Source of the DNA: Tieghemiomyces parasiticus
Lineage: Eukaryota; Kickxellomycota; Dimargaritomycetes; Dimargaritales; Dimargaritaceae
Direction: 5' to 3'
Assembly: GCA_027575765.1 (NCBI GenBank)
Contig: JANBPT010000382.1
Location: 1-39,436 of the forward strand
DNA length: 39,436 bases
A model generated the notes under the pieces. That model was given only the letters and a program-made list of their open reading frames with translations. It did not search any database and was not told the origin of the DNA. Position 1 is the first letter of the stretch; each line of letters starts with the position of its first letter. Positions 12,650-23,231 of this stretch are shown here, one piece after another. The position numbers and the translations under genes are program-made.

Positions 12650-13075
12650 GATTCCGTTAGGAAAAGGTGGCATGCGTGATGGCCGCTCCCTTCTGCAACC
12701 TCATCGGCCCAAGCCTACCCCTAACCATAGCTAACATTCCCTATCCTCTCCGCCCACCTTTGATTGACCCTCCCGTTTGTTCTTGCTTCAGGCTCCCCGT
12801 ACCCAGACCCCAGCATCATCGCCAACATGAACTTGGCCAAGGAACTGTCCGCCAAGTACATGCTCATGCGCTGTATCGAGTTCATCACTCAGGTGAAAGT
12901 TGGCCCGTTTTTTGAGCATTCCCCTATCCTGCACGACATTTCGGGCGTTCCCTATTGGAAAAAGGTCAACCAGGGTCTGCAAAAGATGTACGTTGGGGAT
13001 GTCCTGTCCAAGTTTCCGGTGGTACAGCACCTTCCATTTGGTACCTTGATCCCCATTAAGCCCCGTGAGAATTAG
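11634..13075 (+). CDS. PTPA: Serine/threonine phosphatase 2A activator (PTPA, Rrd1/Rrd2 family)
   Basis: Three exons: 11634-11846, 12096-12570, 12792-13075; 323 aa, the usual family length. Introns of 249 nt (GTAAGC donor) and 221 nt (GTGGGT donor). PTPA is a peptidyl-prolyl isomerase-like factor that uses ATP to load metal into and activate PP2A catalytic subunits. Hallmarks: FVEKVISLLNTIDGYIDNIP after the first junction, GSFGNETRIDYGSGHELSF (142-160), WGLDDYQFLPFILGSAQ (211-227), then SPYPDPSIIANMN and the end FGTLIPIKP. Whether it is the RRD1 or RRD2 paralogue cannot be told here. Intron 2 holds a pure ATT microsatellite. TAG stop. Confidence 0.95.
12619..12648 (+). repeat. (ATT)10 microsatellite in PTPA intron 2
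   Basis: Thirty bases of perfect ATT repeat, 48 nt after the GTGGGT donor of intron 2. Likely length-polymorphic; no coding effect because it is spliced out. Confidence 0.95.
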
Positions 13076-13272
13076 ATTTTGGTAACAGACTGAGTAGATC
13101 GGTACGGGATTCTGTACTTATCCTTGAATAATATCAGCATAAAGGAATGTATAGTAATGACAGGCCCTTTAATGAATCCTATAACTATTATTAGTCGCAG
13201 TCTCAACTGAAGGAAATTCGGACGAGGGTGGTGAAGAAGAGAACGGTCGTCCTGGTGGCGGAAGGCAGTTGG

Positions 13273-13554
13273 TCATCCCCAATAATCAGTCAATCGATCG
13301 GCCCGAGTATAGGCATCGCCATTGGGGTCATCGCGAGTGAGACCGGAGTCCTCGGATGTATCGTCAATGATGGCCATGACAGTACTATGCAGCGACGTAA
13401 CGCGTTTACGAATCGCTTTAATCCGGGAGAGGGACCGTTCTTTCTCTCGGTCCGTCTCAATGAGCCGCACAATATCCGCTTCAAGATTTTCGAGGTGAGC
13501 CATGATGGACTGCCGGTCACTATCAACCTTCCTAGGGCCAAGTTGGCTAGTCAT
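13273..13554 (-). CDS. Small coiled-coil protein, function unknown, possibly frameshifted at its 3' end
   Basis: 93 aa from an ATG preceded by a C/T-rich leader on the minus strand. Residues 15-65 are strongly helical and heptad-like, e.g. LENLEADIVRLIETDREKER, ending in an acidic, polar tail. I do not recognise the family; size and composition fit small structural subunits such as kinetochore, SNARE-adaptor or BLOC-type proteins, but nothing shows which. Just past the TGA another frame reads PPPGRPFSSSPPSSEFPS and on to a TAA at 13169-13171, which looks like a natural Ser/Pro-rich tail. So either the protein ends at 13273 or a one- or two-base indel has cut it short. It converges on PTPA. 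Confidence 0.5.
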   Translation of the reverse strand: MTSQLGPRKVDSDRQSIMAHLENLEADIVRLIETDREKERSLSRIKAIRKRVTSLHSTVMAIIDDTSEDSGLTRDDPNGDAYTRADRLTDYWG

Positions 13555-14249
13555 GTTAGTCAGAGGGAAGCGAACGAGCCTTAAACCTAATCAAGGAGAA
13601 CCGATGTTTGCGAAAGAAGTGAAGAAGGGGGTGATTGGTCTATCGCTTTTACAGCTACAATCCGCAGTATGACAGCCCACGGTGGAACGGCATACGTCCC
13701 TTAAATACGGACTGGGTAGATCCAACTGCGCCCAGGGCTGTCGCGTCGAAGCTCAGAACGGACACAAAGAACGGTTTGAAGAACCGAGTTAGGCGATGTG
13801 ATCCATGAAGCGAGGCGTTTGACCTTCATTCCTGGCGTCCAGTTCGTTACAGTAAGCTTTTTGTGGCACTTTACATACTCATACGGTGTACATCCTGCTC
13901 TCAAGTGTCATCGGACAAAGTGAATGACCCAGCGATGCACTACAGCGATACTACATGACCGGAAAACCAGGGCATCACACGATATTGACTAGCAGTTGGT
14001 TTGTTCAACGTCTCCAGGCCGCTTATGACGACACCCTATTCGCATTGATATCCCTGCCGCAGGCTACAGTCTGGCAAGAACGTAGCCTCGCGTTCAACTG
14101 ACTACATAGTCTAAAGTCACTAGACTTTCAGGGGAGGGATAGTTACCGCGAGATTCTCCGCAGTCCTCCCCGTAGCCGTTGTTGACAACGGGCCGTATCA
14201 GGTAGATTGTTGGTGCAATAAACGCTTTAAATGGCTGGGCCGTCTACCG
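13555..14249. other. Intergenic, no gene seen
   Basis: Contains the pyrimidine-rich minus-strand leader of the small coiled-coil ORF (13555-13640). The rest shows short frames without recognisable content. Confidence 0.5.
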
Positions 14250-15376
14250 TCACCACTCGGTGTGCGGCCTGTTGCGTAGGCCATCAAGTTCGCGTATCAC
14301 GGCGATCTGGGTGCCCGCCGCGACCTTGGTGTTGTCTGGTACACCCCTCAGGATGTAAATGTTACGAGCGGCCTTTTAAAGGTCCTGAAGTAACTCCCTC
14401 AGGAAATTAGCTCGTCGCACATGGTCCAGGCGGTCTCGCTCACAAGACTTTCCACGGTCAACAATTCGATGAAGGTGGCATTGATAAAAGTGGTCAGCCT
14501 GTGGCAGTGCCAGATGCAATTGCGAATGTACCAGTTGCGGAGTCGCATCGCAGCGTCTGGCGGGTACTCCCACGCCCAGAAATGACACCGAACCATGGCC
14601 TGAAGGAACCGACCCACAACATCTACGGCGTTGATGACCAAAAAAAAAAACTACCGTCTGGGAGTTATTCGGGTTGAGTGACCTAGCATATCTGTGCTAC
14701 ATGACGGTGAGGCGCAGCTGGCGGAGGGCCGTCACGCGCACGCAATCAAAGTTAACGGCTGATGAACCGGCCAATAGGCTCAGCAAATCCAGCGTGGCGT
14801 TCCACTCCTGGCAGTGGACGTGCTGTGGGTGGATGGTGGGGAGATGAATCGAGCCGCTCAGGGTGTACTCGACCACCTCGTGCGTCTCGAGAGTTTTACA
14901 GTCGTCCTCACCGGCTTCACCGAAGGTTTTCAGGTGGAGAAGGTGTTTATCGACATCGGATTGAGGACGATGGTTCGCATGCAGGCGCAGGTAGAATCCT
15001 GCGCGAGCTGGGCGCTCAGGGGAGGGGGGTACGGCTGAAGGACACCACAGTCGAGCAGGTGGGTGGAGATGGGGCCTTCGAGAAACATTAATAGTACCTG
15101 GCCGGTCATGGCTGGTAAGGACCGAGGAATAAGAGAAGAGACATGTCGGATTACCTTTAGAGGGTCTGCACAGATTAGGAGGCCAGGAAAGGTGGTCCAA
15201 AGTCTCCCTTTTATATAGTTGAGTCGAGCAATGTAGACTAACTGAAATAAATCGTTGTAATGCCATATCCAGTACTTGATCGCAAGGAATATTGGCAAGC
15301 CATCGATGACAATAGTAGTTGTACAGGGTAGCTTAATGGTTGCTTGCACGCGCACAACATTTGAGAGGGTGCGCAT
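14250..15376 (-). pseudogene. Degenerate F-box-like gene
   Basis: Coding-like segments follow one another on the minus strand in changing frames. From an ATG at 15376 the first reads GLPIFLAIKYWIWHYNDLFQ, then LVYIARLNYIKGRLW, which matches the F-box pattern (LP, helix, aromatic/Leu, then R..W). A Leu-rich part follows (SSAVNFDCVRVTALRQLRL, in a different frame, ending at 14697), then RLRNWYIRNCIWHCHRLTTF (14641-14399, another frame), then FLRELLQDL, a TAA at 14376-14378, and AARNIYILRGVPDNTKVAAG to a TGA at 14250. At least three frame changes plus one stop separate the pieces, and an 11-base poly-T tract (minus strand) interrupts it at 14640-14650. Unrecognised introns could explain some breaks, but no GTAAGT donor lies at the joins. 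F-box proteins recruit substrates to SCF ubiquitin ligases. Family call is tentative. Confidence 0.42.
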
Positions 15377-16738
15377 CGTGCCTCCACCTTAACCATGAAT
15401 GCTACTAATAATTCCCGATACGAACTGTAAGGAACCTATGTCGGCCGTTGACCCGCCGGCGTCCACGTAGGCCAGGCCCTAAAGCTCTATCTTATATTCC
15501 GCATTGGTTAACCGTTAGCAGACACAATGCCTTGGGTACGCCATCATTGTTTGGCTTGAGGATGGCCCTACCTGCCTTGGGTTCACTAAAGATAAACATT
15601 CACTTAACCCGAAGACGGCCCTAATGGCGAAAGTCCAGTTCCTGCGTCCTCGCTCGTCGGTACTTGAATCCTCCCCGGGCGTTCGTGGGGATTACAAGAG
15701 AGATGTAGGGTTAGACTGTTTGCTTCTTATACGGTAAACATGCCCGACCAGTGCTGGGATTCCTTGATGATTGCGCAACGTCCGTTAGCCGCTCCATTTG
15801 GAATTGGTAGATTTTACATCTGCCATAGATGGACGTGTATCTCGATCGTAGTAAGGAAAAAGCTCCTCAGTGAACGTAGTCGATGACTCTTATCCCGTAG
15901 GCAACATCCCGTGTACAAGTTAGAGGAAGCTCCCATGTTCTTTTCGCCACTACTGCCCTCTCTACAAGGAGCAGTGTCAGTTTATATGCTGAGTATTGGA
16001 TGGTAGTACCGTTACTCAAACGGTGGAAATAAGGGAGTCTCTTGGACCAGCTCTGGCGTATTTTCTATCATAGCCGATTGTCAGATGAGAGTACCGCTTT
16101 TCCCGGTTGGCAGGAAAGCTCCACTAGGATTTTCAGAGATACAGCGGCGGCGCTTGCCTTCCTCGGTGAGAACCCATGATTGCTAACCCTGAGGCCCACG
16201 AGGGCGAATAAAACTGCAGGGGGTGGTGTGCACGTCGGTGTGGGTGTAGGGTCAGCTCAGACGGGCGCCGACCTTCCTTAACCATGACTTTTTTCGGCAG
16301 TAAGAAAAAGGTTGGCTATTGCACAGTGCTCTAATGATATCCCCAATGGGCCATACAGCGGAATACATGGTCGGATGTGCTGTACTACCCTCGGGCCGTT
16401 GCTATTTGGGCCGAAACGGCTAAGCGACATCATTCCACGGCTACAACGACATAAGGACCATGTGCTATCGTTACCTGTTGGCGGCCCGACTCGCACCCTC
16501 CCTTTGTCCGCACGCTAGTCGGATATTACCCTATATTGCTCACCTGCCCTAGTTAATCCGTTATTTTTATATCACACACTTCTTTGGGCGGACCCGGGCG
16601 TTCTCTCCTCCCTTTCGCCCTTTGTCTTCATTACTATCCGTGTCGAGTACTCTATGATTGGATAACCAAGAAATTCTGTAAATGGCCCCCTAACAGCTGC
16701 TCATACCACCCTCTCTCTTTCTTCCCCTTTCTCTCAAA
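15377..16738. other. Intergenic, no gene seen
   Basis: No coherent coding signal on either strand. A C/T-rich tract at 16700-16738 resembles the leaders of real genes here and runs into an ATG at 16739 that opens only 49 codons. Confidence 0.45.
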
Positions 16739-16961
16739 ATGTTGACCTCTCTTAGGCAAGACAACTTCCGTAACTTCATCCCTCTCCACTTCAACGCTCT
16801 CCCTTTCACGCTGTATCCTCACGATGGGGGGGGGAGCAGGGTAGCGAGCGGACTGGCATGGAAGGGTGGACATTGGCCCGGCTTTTAGATTATGCGCTTT
16901 TGGTAGGCCCCGCGTCGCACCGCGGCCTGGGCTCTGGCGCTGGCAAAGACCGGGAGGGGCT

Positions 16962-17120
16962 ATGCGAGATAGTCAAAAGGTCAGCGATCGCGTAACCATC
17001 GACCTGAACTCGCCTGCTTCATGTCGAAGTCGACGCAACCGATGCCAAGGCTGTGTGTGGCGGCACTGCTGTGAAACGTGTATGAACCGAGGAACAGGGT
17101 GTCTCTATATAGAGGCGTAG
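16962..17120 (+). pseudogene. Relic of a Zn(II)2Cys6 transcription-factor DNA-binding domain
   Basis: A 52-codon frame from ATG 16962 contains cysteines at residues 21, 28, 37, 40 and 47, spaced x6-x8-x2-x6. This is the spacing of cysteines 2-6 of the fungal binuclear zinc cluster, with the typical basic segment CRSRRNRC and the closing MNRGTGCLY. The first cysteine, expected at residue 18, is a proline, and the frame stops (TAG) five codons after the last cysteine, where a real factor would run for hundreds of residues. Upstream, ATG 16739 after a pyrimidine-rich tract opens another frame past a nine-G run; it could be the original N terminus. I infer a dead fragment; an exon of a gene with unseen introns is the alternative. 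Confidence 0.45.
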
Positions 17121-17380
17121 TCTCGCACCTGTATTTATCTAACCCCATTGCCACCCACCTGTCTGCCTTGAGAGTTAATTTTAATTTCGGTCTTTATACT
17201 TCACTTTGACCGCACAGATGCCTGTCGCGTTTCTGGCCTACTCTCCTTCAAGTACCTGCATTGTAAAAAGCCAGTTTATCCTCACCTCCAATAGTCGCAG
17301 TACAACCGGGTATTTACGGACGTTTTCTCCGGCCTCCTTCCTTCACCTACCATAGTCCCTGTGCTTTTCAACTCGCTGCC

Positions 17381-17902
17381 ATGAAAAGCTCCAATATCAT
17401 CTTCGCCCTGGTCGCTGTGCTCTCCATCGGATCAGTACATTCTACCCCTCTGCCTAAACCCGATCAAGAGCAGTATGGCTACGGACAGTCTAGATTAACC
17501 GAAATAAATAACGGCGCCGCCCCGCAGCTGAACAACCCGAATCAGCGGGCCGTGACCCTAGGGCAGCTTAATGCAAACGGCCCTAACGCTCAGCCGATCC
17601 AATCGCCCCTCGGTCCCGATGGTAAACCAATCGAGGAAAAAAAGTCTTTGAAAGAAAAAGTGAAAAGCGGCGGAAAGTGGGTCGCCAACTACGCGGCAAC
17701 TCATCCCATCTCGACAGTCGCCACCGCTGCAACCTTGACCGCCACCTTGCCAGTTGCCCTCGGTTTGGGCGCTGCCGCTATTGCAGGCGACTATCTTTTC
17801 AAAAAACCCATCACCTCGGCTGTGGATAAGGTCAAGAGTAAATTCAAAGCGTGGAAAGGGGAAGACAGTCGTACTCAAGACCGACAGTTAGATCGCTTCT
17901 GA
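17381..17902 (+). CDS. Small secreted or membrane-inserting protein, unknown function
   Basis: 173 aa, intronless. A clear signal peptide spans residues 1-21 (IIFALVAVLSIGSVHS, cleavage probably before TPLPKP). The mature N-terminal half is Gln/Asn/Pro-rich and disordered (to about 83). A lysine-rich segment EEKKSLKEKVKSGGKW (85-100) precedes a hydrophobic Ala/Thr/Gly stretch (110-137), then a basic amphipathic tail, KKPITSAVDKVKSKFKAW. There is no cysteine. The order (signal, spacer, basic helix, hydrophobic hairpin-like core, basic helix) suggests a secreted protein that associates with membranes. Such proteins are candidate effectors if the organism is parasitic, but this is inference. I know no family. 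Pyrimidine-rich leader and a GCC before ATG support the start. Confidence 0.75.
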   Translation: MKSSNIIFALVAVLSIGSVHSTPLPKPDQEQYGYGQSRLTEINNGAAPQLNNPNQRAVTLGQLNANGPNAQPIQSPLGPDGKPIEEKKSLKEKVKSGGKWVANYAATHPISTVATAATLTATLPVALGLGAAAIAGDYLFKKPITSAVDKVKSKFKAWKGEDSRTQDRQLDRF

Positions 17903-20900
17903 TGGGTTCCCTGGGTCCGCATAAACCCCGACGGGCCGCCAAGGTATCCAGGTCACCATCTATTCACTAACCAACCTGGACTCGTTGCTTCCCCCACAGA
18001 CTGGCAGTGCGTTAGAAAGGCTGACTGGTTATGCGGTCCATCGAACTATGAGTTTATTAAGGTAATTCATTCATTTTTATTGCACCTTACGTGGTATCAA
18101 TAACGTACTTTCCACGGTAGCTAATAGCAAAATATATAAACGCTACATTGGTATTGATATACAACGGGTTGGCGGGGTTATTATTAAGCGTAAAAAATCG
18201 CGTTATCTTCCCAATCATGCGTCGTGTTGGGCAATAGAGCTACTGCACGGCAGGTCCGATCGGGGGTAGTGCCCATCGTATGAAGTGATCGTGATCGATG
18301 GTACTTCGTTTGGATCAACCGAGGTTTCTATTCTACAACAAAGATAAGGTTGACCAACAGCGCCACAGACGTCCGTTGGGGGCTGGTGAAAGAAGACATT
18401 GCGGAGGTGAATAGCGGCGGTGAGAGTGAAATCGAAGTGATGAGGAAGAGAGGTACAGTGGAAGGAGACAACAACGAGGCGCAATCCAGCCCCCAGCTGT
18501 CGCTATAGGGTGGACAAAGTCTCCTACTCAGCTAAATAGCCAACGGCGCAAAAGCGGACGACGACGCGGGATTTGCTACCCCGTTGATTGTAGCAATAGT
18601 GAACCATGAAGGCGTCGGAAAATCCCCTACCAGAAAGAAAGGCCTCGGTCTGGGACTTCACCGAGGGAGGGAGGGGGGCAGGCGTTTTCAAGAGCAATGG
18701 GCTTGCCTTCACGTTTGGTCTATGCCCACTTGTGCGCTTACACTATGTTCCATCCTCGTTCACTCTGTGACCATGTAAATACTGCTCATTGTTACATGCC
18801 GTAGCCCACGCTCCAAGCCTCTCTGCGACAATCTCCAACTAGTGAAAAGAGTCCACAGTAGACATGCAATAATGTAAACCATAGTTATGCACAACAAAAA
18901 ATAAGAACGCGCCGGGCAACTGGGCCCACATTCGGACGCTATCTGTCATCACAAAGTATATATAGAGAGTGACTTACGGCGACCTTGAAGGCTAGCATCA
19001 CAACGCGAATCAGGATTTTCCGGCGGTCGCGGGCAGTAACTTGCATACTATGTTGATGGAAACAAGCCGTATTTTCTCCTACTTCTCCTTTCGCATACCC
19101 ATATTAATTAATTCTTAACACATATATACATCTATATATTCATTACCACCAGCAGTCTGTGTATTGGCTTGGAATTGTCTCTCACTCTTATTTTCGCCGC
19201 TCTCCCTTTTAAACATAACTGGTGCGATACGCATCACCCTTGATCTACCAGTCCCCCCTCGCTGCCCTGACTGGTGCCCCTGAACATCCACGGTGCCCTC
19301 ACAGGCCCTATCTTAAACTTGGCGACTGGGATCTTGAGTTACGCCGTGAACAGCGCCGGCCCTGAAAGAGCCACCACGCTAAACAGTGCCAGCCCGGGGC
19401 TGGACTGCGAGCTAAAAATGCGTTCAGAGTGTAAACTGTGCAAGGTAAGAGGTGCTGCGGTCGAGGCTCTTCAGGATAGATTCATGAATAAATAAAGTAT
19501 AATCGGTATACGACGGACTCGCCGACGCCTCCTGTGTGGTGGAACCCATCTAAACTGCCCGTCATGCATGGAACCTCCCATTCTAAATAATATGACACTG
19601 GAGAATTCGGGAGGACTCACATACGTGCTACGTGTATGAGCGAGAAGGAACGTATAGTAACGCCTTGATGATTGTCTACAAATATACATATATATATATA
19701 TATATGTATCTTCTTCCGAGTCCAAAACGTGAACAATGGTGTAAGAAAATGAAGTACGAGGCGAAGGTGACTTCCACCACCGTTAATACCATCGCGATGA
19801 AATAATGTGGCGCTCGTTAGTCATACTGGGCAGCTTCGACTCCAGAATCAAAGCCCTAGCTGCTATACTCTCATCATCCCTTCCCGGCAACACCATTCCA
19901 CCCCTTTTTCGTGCCACTAGCGGTATATAGAGTGCGACGGAGGGTGTGGTCCGAAGAAATAGCATAAAAGAAGGAGAATAAAGATATCGACCGAAGAGGG
20001 TCGTGGGTGAGCAGGCCAAAGTGAATTTCAGTATAGAAAAGCTGATATTTACAGTACGCATAACTGATAGAGCGTTCAGCAGACCGTATACCACCCAAAT
20101 GCTCAGATCTTGATGCCGGGGAGGTCGTTTGTGCGATGGGGAGGGTCTCGGCCTCGACTACTCGGAGTGGTGAATCATGGATTCGATATACCCAAGAACG
20201 GGTCAGTTGGCGTTTTAATCAAGATTGGCAAATTCTCGTGTTTGAAACATTCTCAGGTCTGTGGTCAATCCGCCAGCTTAATGGGAAGTAGGTCTCTGGA
20301 GATGTGCTCTGCCGGTCGTCTTCTTCTTTTTGGGGAGGGTGGCAGTCTTGCTGCTTCAATCCTTGTCAAGTTAAGGAGTAGCAACGGTACCTAGAAATCC
20401 ATTATCCTGAATAAAGCTATATATGCCCTACAAACACCCTTGCCTTCGCCATGGCTCCCTTTCCATTTTTGAGTGTCTCCGCGTTTTATCGTTGAAGGGG
20501 CACGTGGTAAGTGAGGGCTTCAAAGGGGGGTGGAGTCGTAATGGTAAACAGTAAACTATGGTTTACAAGTGACTGGGGTGTATCGATGGTTGGCCCATGA
20601 CACTCGTTGGGTTTTATATACCAGGAGATGGGTAACCGGTGGCCCAGGGTCGCAGGACTCTATTGGGTGCAGGTAGCGTCGAACTTAGGCAATAGAAACG
20701 CTAAGGAAAAACGATGGAGGGGCAGACCATAAGGGTGGTCGCCAGAGCAACGGGTCGTGAACGCTACTGGTAGTGTAAAGAGCGCGAGGAAGGCGTTCCT
20801 GGCAAGTGAAGGTAGCTGGGACGGAAAGGTGGTAGTATCGGCTACGAAGGCCGAGCGGGCCATGGCGTAGGGAGGCGCAAAGCCAGGGGTAGAGTAGAGC

Positions 20901-21091
20901 TTGCGTACATTTTTTTAAAAGCATATTCAACCGCGACCAGCACACCCGTCTTCGCGGTGAGGCTGGAGTTGTTCGTAATGCCTTGTAATAAAGAGACGCG
21001 TGATACAAACCAGGTTTGTGCCCTTGTCGGCGCCCCTGGCGTGGATATGCGACCGGAGAAGATAAGTACGACCTGGAAACTAAGGATGAGC
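17903..21091. other. 3.2 kb without a supportable gene
   Basis: AT-rich patches at 18100-18200 and 19080-19140, and a perfect AT palindrome at 19684-19709. Frames at 18215-18484 (-), 19274-19495 (+), 19783-20094 (-) and 20685-21008 (-) do not begin with ATG or carry no recognisable domain. On the minus strand near 18393 a C/T-rich leader runs into an ATG, but that frame stops after 23 codons. A GTAAGA at 19445 could be a donor in an unannotated transcript; nothing confirms it. Confidence 0.5.
19684..19709. repeat. Perfect 26-bp AT palindrome / TA microsatellite
   Basis: The unit ATAC, nine TA/AT steps and GTAT read the same on both strands over 26 bases, able to form a cruciform. It lies in a gene-free region; function unknown. 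Confidence 0.9.
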
Positions 21092-23231
21092 TTAGTACAC
21101 TTCCCAGGTCTCCGGGGGTAAAATTTTGTTCATGTTCTGCCAGTGCTGCTCAGCCGACCCGATTTGTTGGGAAGCCAAGGGGTTATGCGCATCGGTGACG
21201 GGGGCCAATTCAGCCAACTGGCTTGAATTGAGGGTCGTACCAAGGTCGACCAGGGGCCGTTCGCGCAAAAGGCGGTAGGCCTCCCTGCGGAGGTAGACGT
21301 CACCGAGCTCCTCGCGGGTCGGGGTGCGGAAAACCCCCGGTCGACCGGTAGGGAGGGCGCGTTCGACGGAGGCAAAGAATACCATGTTGACGACGTGGTT
21401 CGCGTCGTCCGATTCTTCAGCATGGCAGCCGACGTGAGGAAACACGGCGGTGAGCGTTTTCCAGACGAAAAGTAACGCCCGGTTGAGTGGCGGTCGCTGC
21501 GAGCCAACAATGTTCTGGGAGGCAGGAAAGGGTAGAGTGGGTTGGTAGGTAGGGGTATGGTTTGAATACGTTTTAGGCGCAGGATTACAAGTGGGGGAGG
21601 GGGGCTCAGCGGTCTGAAAGTAGAAGCAGAAAAAAAGGGTGGTAACTAAGGCTTTACCTGCCACTTACCAAGGCCAGTATACCGCTGGGCTTCAAGATAC
21701 GCCGGATGTGTGTGAGGGCCTCGACGGAGAAAAGTGTGGCCGGCACGGACCCTCCGGTGAACACGTCGTGGAAGACGTAATCGTACGCGTCCGTTAGGTT
21801 ACCCTGTTCGATGAACGCCCGGCCGTCCTGGAGGTACACTCCGTGGGGTTCGGCCAGACCAAAGTACTCACGGGCGAACCGGTACACTGCAGGGTCAATT
21901 TCGACGATATCCATCTGGAAACCGGCGCGCTGCAGTGAGTCGGCAATGATACCGACGCCCAGGCCGATTTGGAGACCACGCGGGGCCGTTGGGGCGCCCG
22001 TGGCACCTTTTGCAACGGGGGAGGATTGACGGTAGGGTGGGTTGAGAAGACGGGCCCCTTCCATGCTGTAAAATATGAGGAAAATTGACTCAGTCGGCCG
22101 TTTCCACCGGCCCCCAATCAGGGAATTTCCCCCACGGAGGGCCAGGTACCCATCGCGTTGGTTGTCAATCACTGAGACCCAGCCGGTGACGGACTCGGCG
22201 CGATCCAGTACCGTAAAATCGGCAGACTTGGCATGGTAGTCCGGTATCAGGCCCGGGATACAAACGGGCTCGCGAAGGCGGGCCCGGGCAATGAGGATGA
22301 GGGCCACCACGAGGGGAACTGCCTTGCGAGACCAGCCGGTACCGCGTGGACGATCACGGCCGACATTGGGGACCGTCGAGGTTCCGGTGGGGGTCGCGGG
22401 GGTAGAGGCGGCATCGAGGAGGTAGAGTAACGCGGAAGCCAGGATAGTTTGGAATGTCAGGCCGAGGACGGTCGAGCAAGTATGAATGGGCGTGGTGAAA
22501 CCAGCGCGGTCCACAACGACACGGGCCAAAGTGAAAGCTAGGGTGGTGCGGAGGGCCAGGAGTGAGAGTCGAATCACCGTTGACTGTAGCCCCGTACGGC
22601 TAGGGGCCCGTACGGCTATGGCTGCCCAGGTGGGGCCTGCAAACACCAGCTCGGTAGCCACCGCGCCCACCGCACCGGCAAGGACGGCAAGCGGGTAGGC
22701 GTGGCCCAGCTGGGTGATATGGGGACCCAGCCAAGGACCAAAGGTTAGACGGTAGGGAAACAGCCAGCGGAGGGCCTCGAGGCTGAGCGGAAGGGCAAGG
22801 GTCGACCAGGCCAGGAGTTCGGCGGCGGTGGCCAGCAGGGTCCGGTGGACGGCCGGTGCCGTGCGGGCATGTGCGCAGCGACCCACGAGCCAGCCAGCAG
22901 TAAGACTGCCGAGCGCGTAGCAGGTCACCAGGGCCGGACGAAAGTACAAGCCGGCAAACACATTGCCATAGACGGGTTCCAGAAACCGCGGGCTCACGTA
23001 GAGTAGCGTGCCGAGTAGGAGGATGCTGCTCGCGCTGCCGATGAGTAATCCGCCCAACCGTACGATCGGGTCGGCCAGACTGGCCGCGGTAGACCGCTCG
23101 GTTAGGGGGGAGGGAGAGCCAGCAGGTGAGCTGGGGGTGTCGGGAATCGGTGGGGAATCGGTGTTCGCGGCATTGCGCCGGGCGGCCCGCGCCCGGGTGC
23201 CCGGCTTGAACTTCGAGGCCGAGGAAGGCAT
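21092..23231 (-). CDS. Multi-pass membrane protein with C-terminal spermidine-synthase-like (PABS) domain
   Basis: Two exons on the minus strand: 23231-21669 and 21514-21092, with a 154-nt intron (GTAAGT donor, CCCAG acceptor); 661 aa. Residues 1-55 are polar. About seven hydrophobic segments follow (around 57-80, 91-117, 132-153, 180-205, 217-240, 251-273, 305-318). The soluble part carries SVTGWVSVIDN and YLALRGGNSLIGG, then a SAM-type nucleotide-binding loop GLGVGIIADSL (423-433), VEIDPAVY with the acidic ligand (443-450), LQDGRAFIEQ (467-476), and YDYVFHDVFTGGS (483-495) where synthases have their catalytic aspartate region. The second exon starts NIVGSQRPPLNRALLF, the expected strand after GILAL. 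PABS enzymes transfer aminopropyl groups; membrane-fused members exist in fungi and bacteria without a firmly known substrate. Polyamine chemistry is therefore not proven. Confidence 0.85.

Noticed and set aside
18215..18484. 89-codon minus-strand frame with some coding-like composition near a C/T-rich leader
   Set aside because: The frame has no ATG, the ATG near 18393 is in another frame and stops after 23 codons, and no domain is recognisable.
19274..19495. Plus-strand frame ending close to a GTAAGA donor-like site
   Set aside because: No ATG at its start, no recognisable protein, and no partner exon can be identified.
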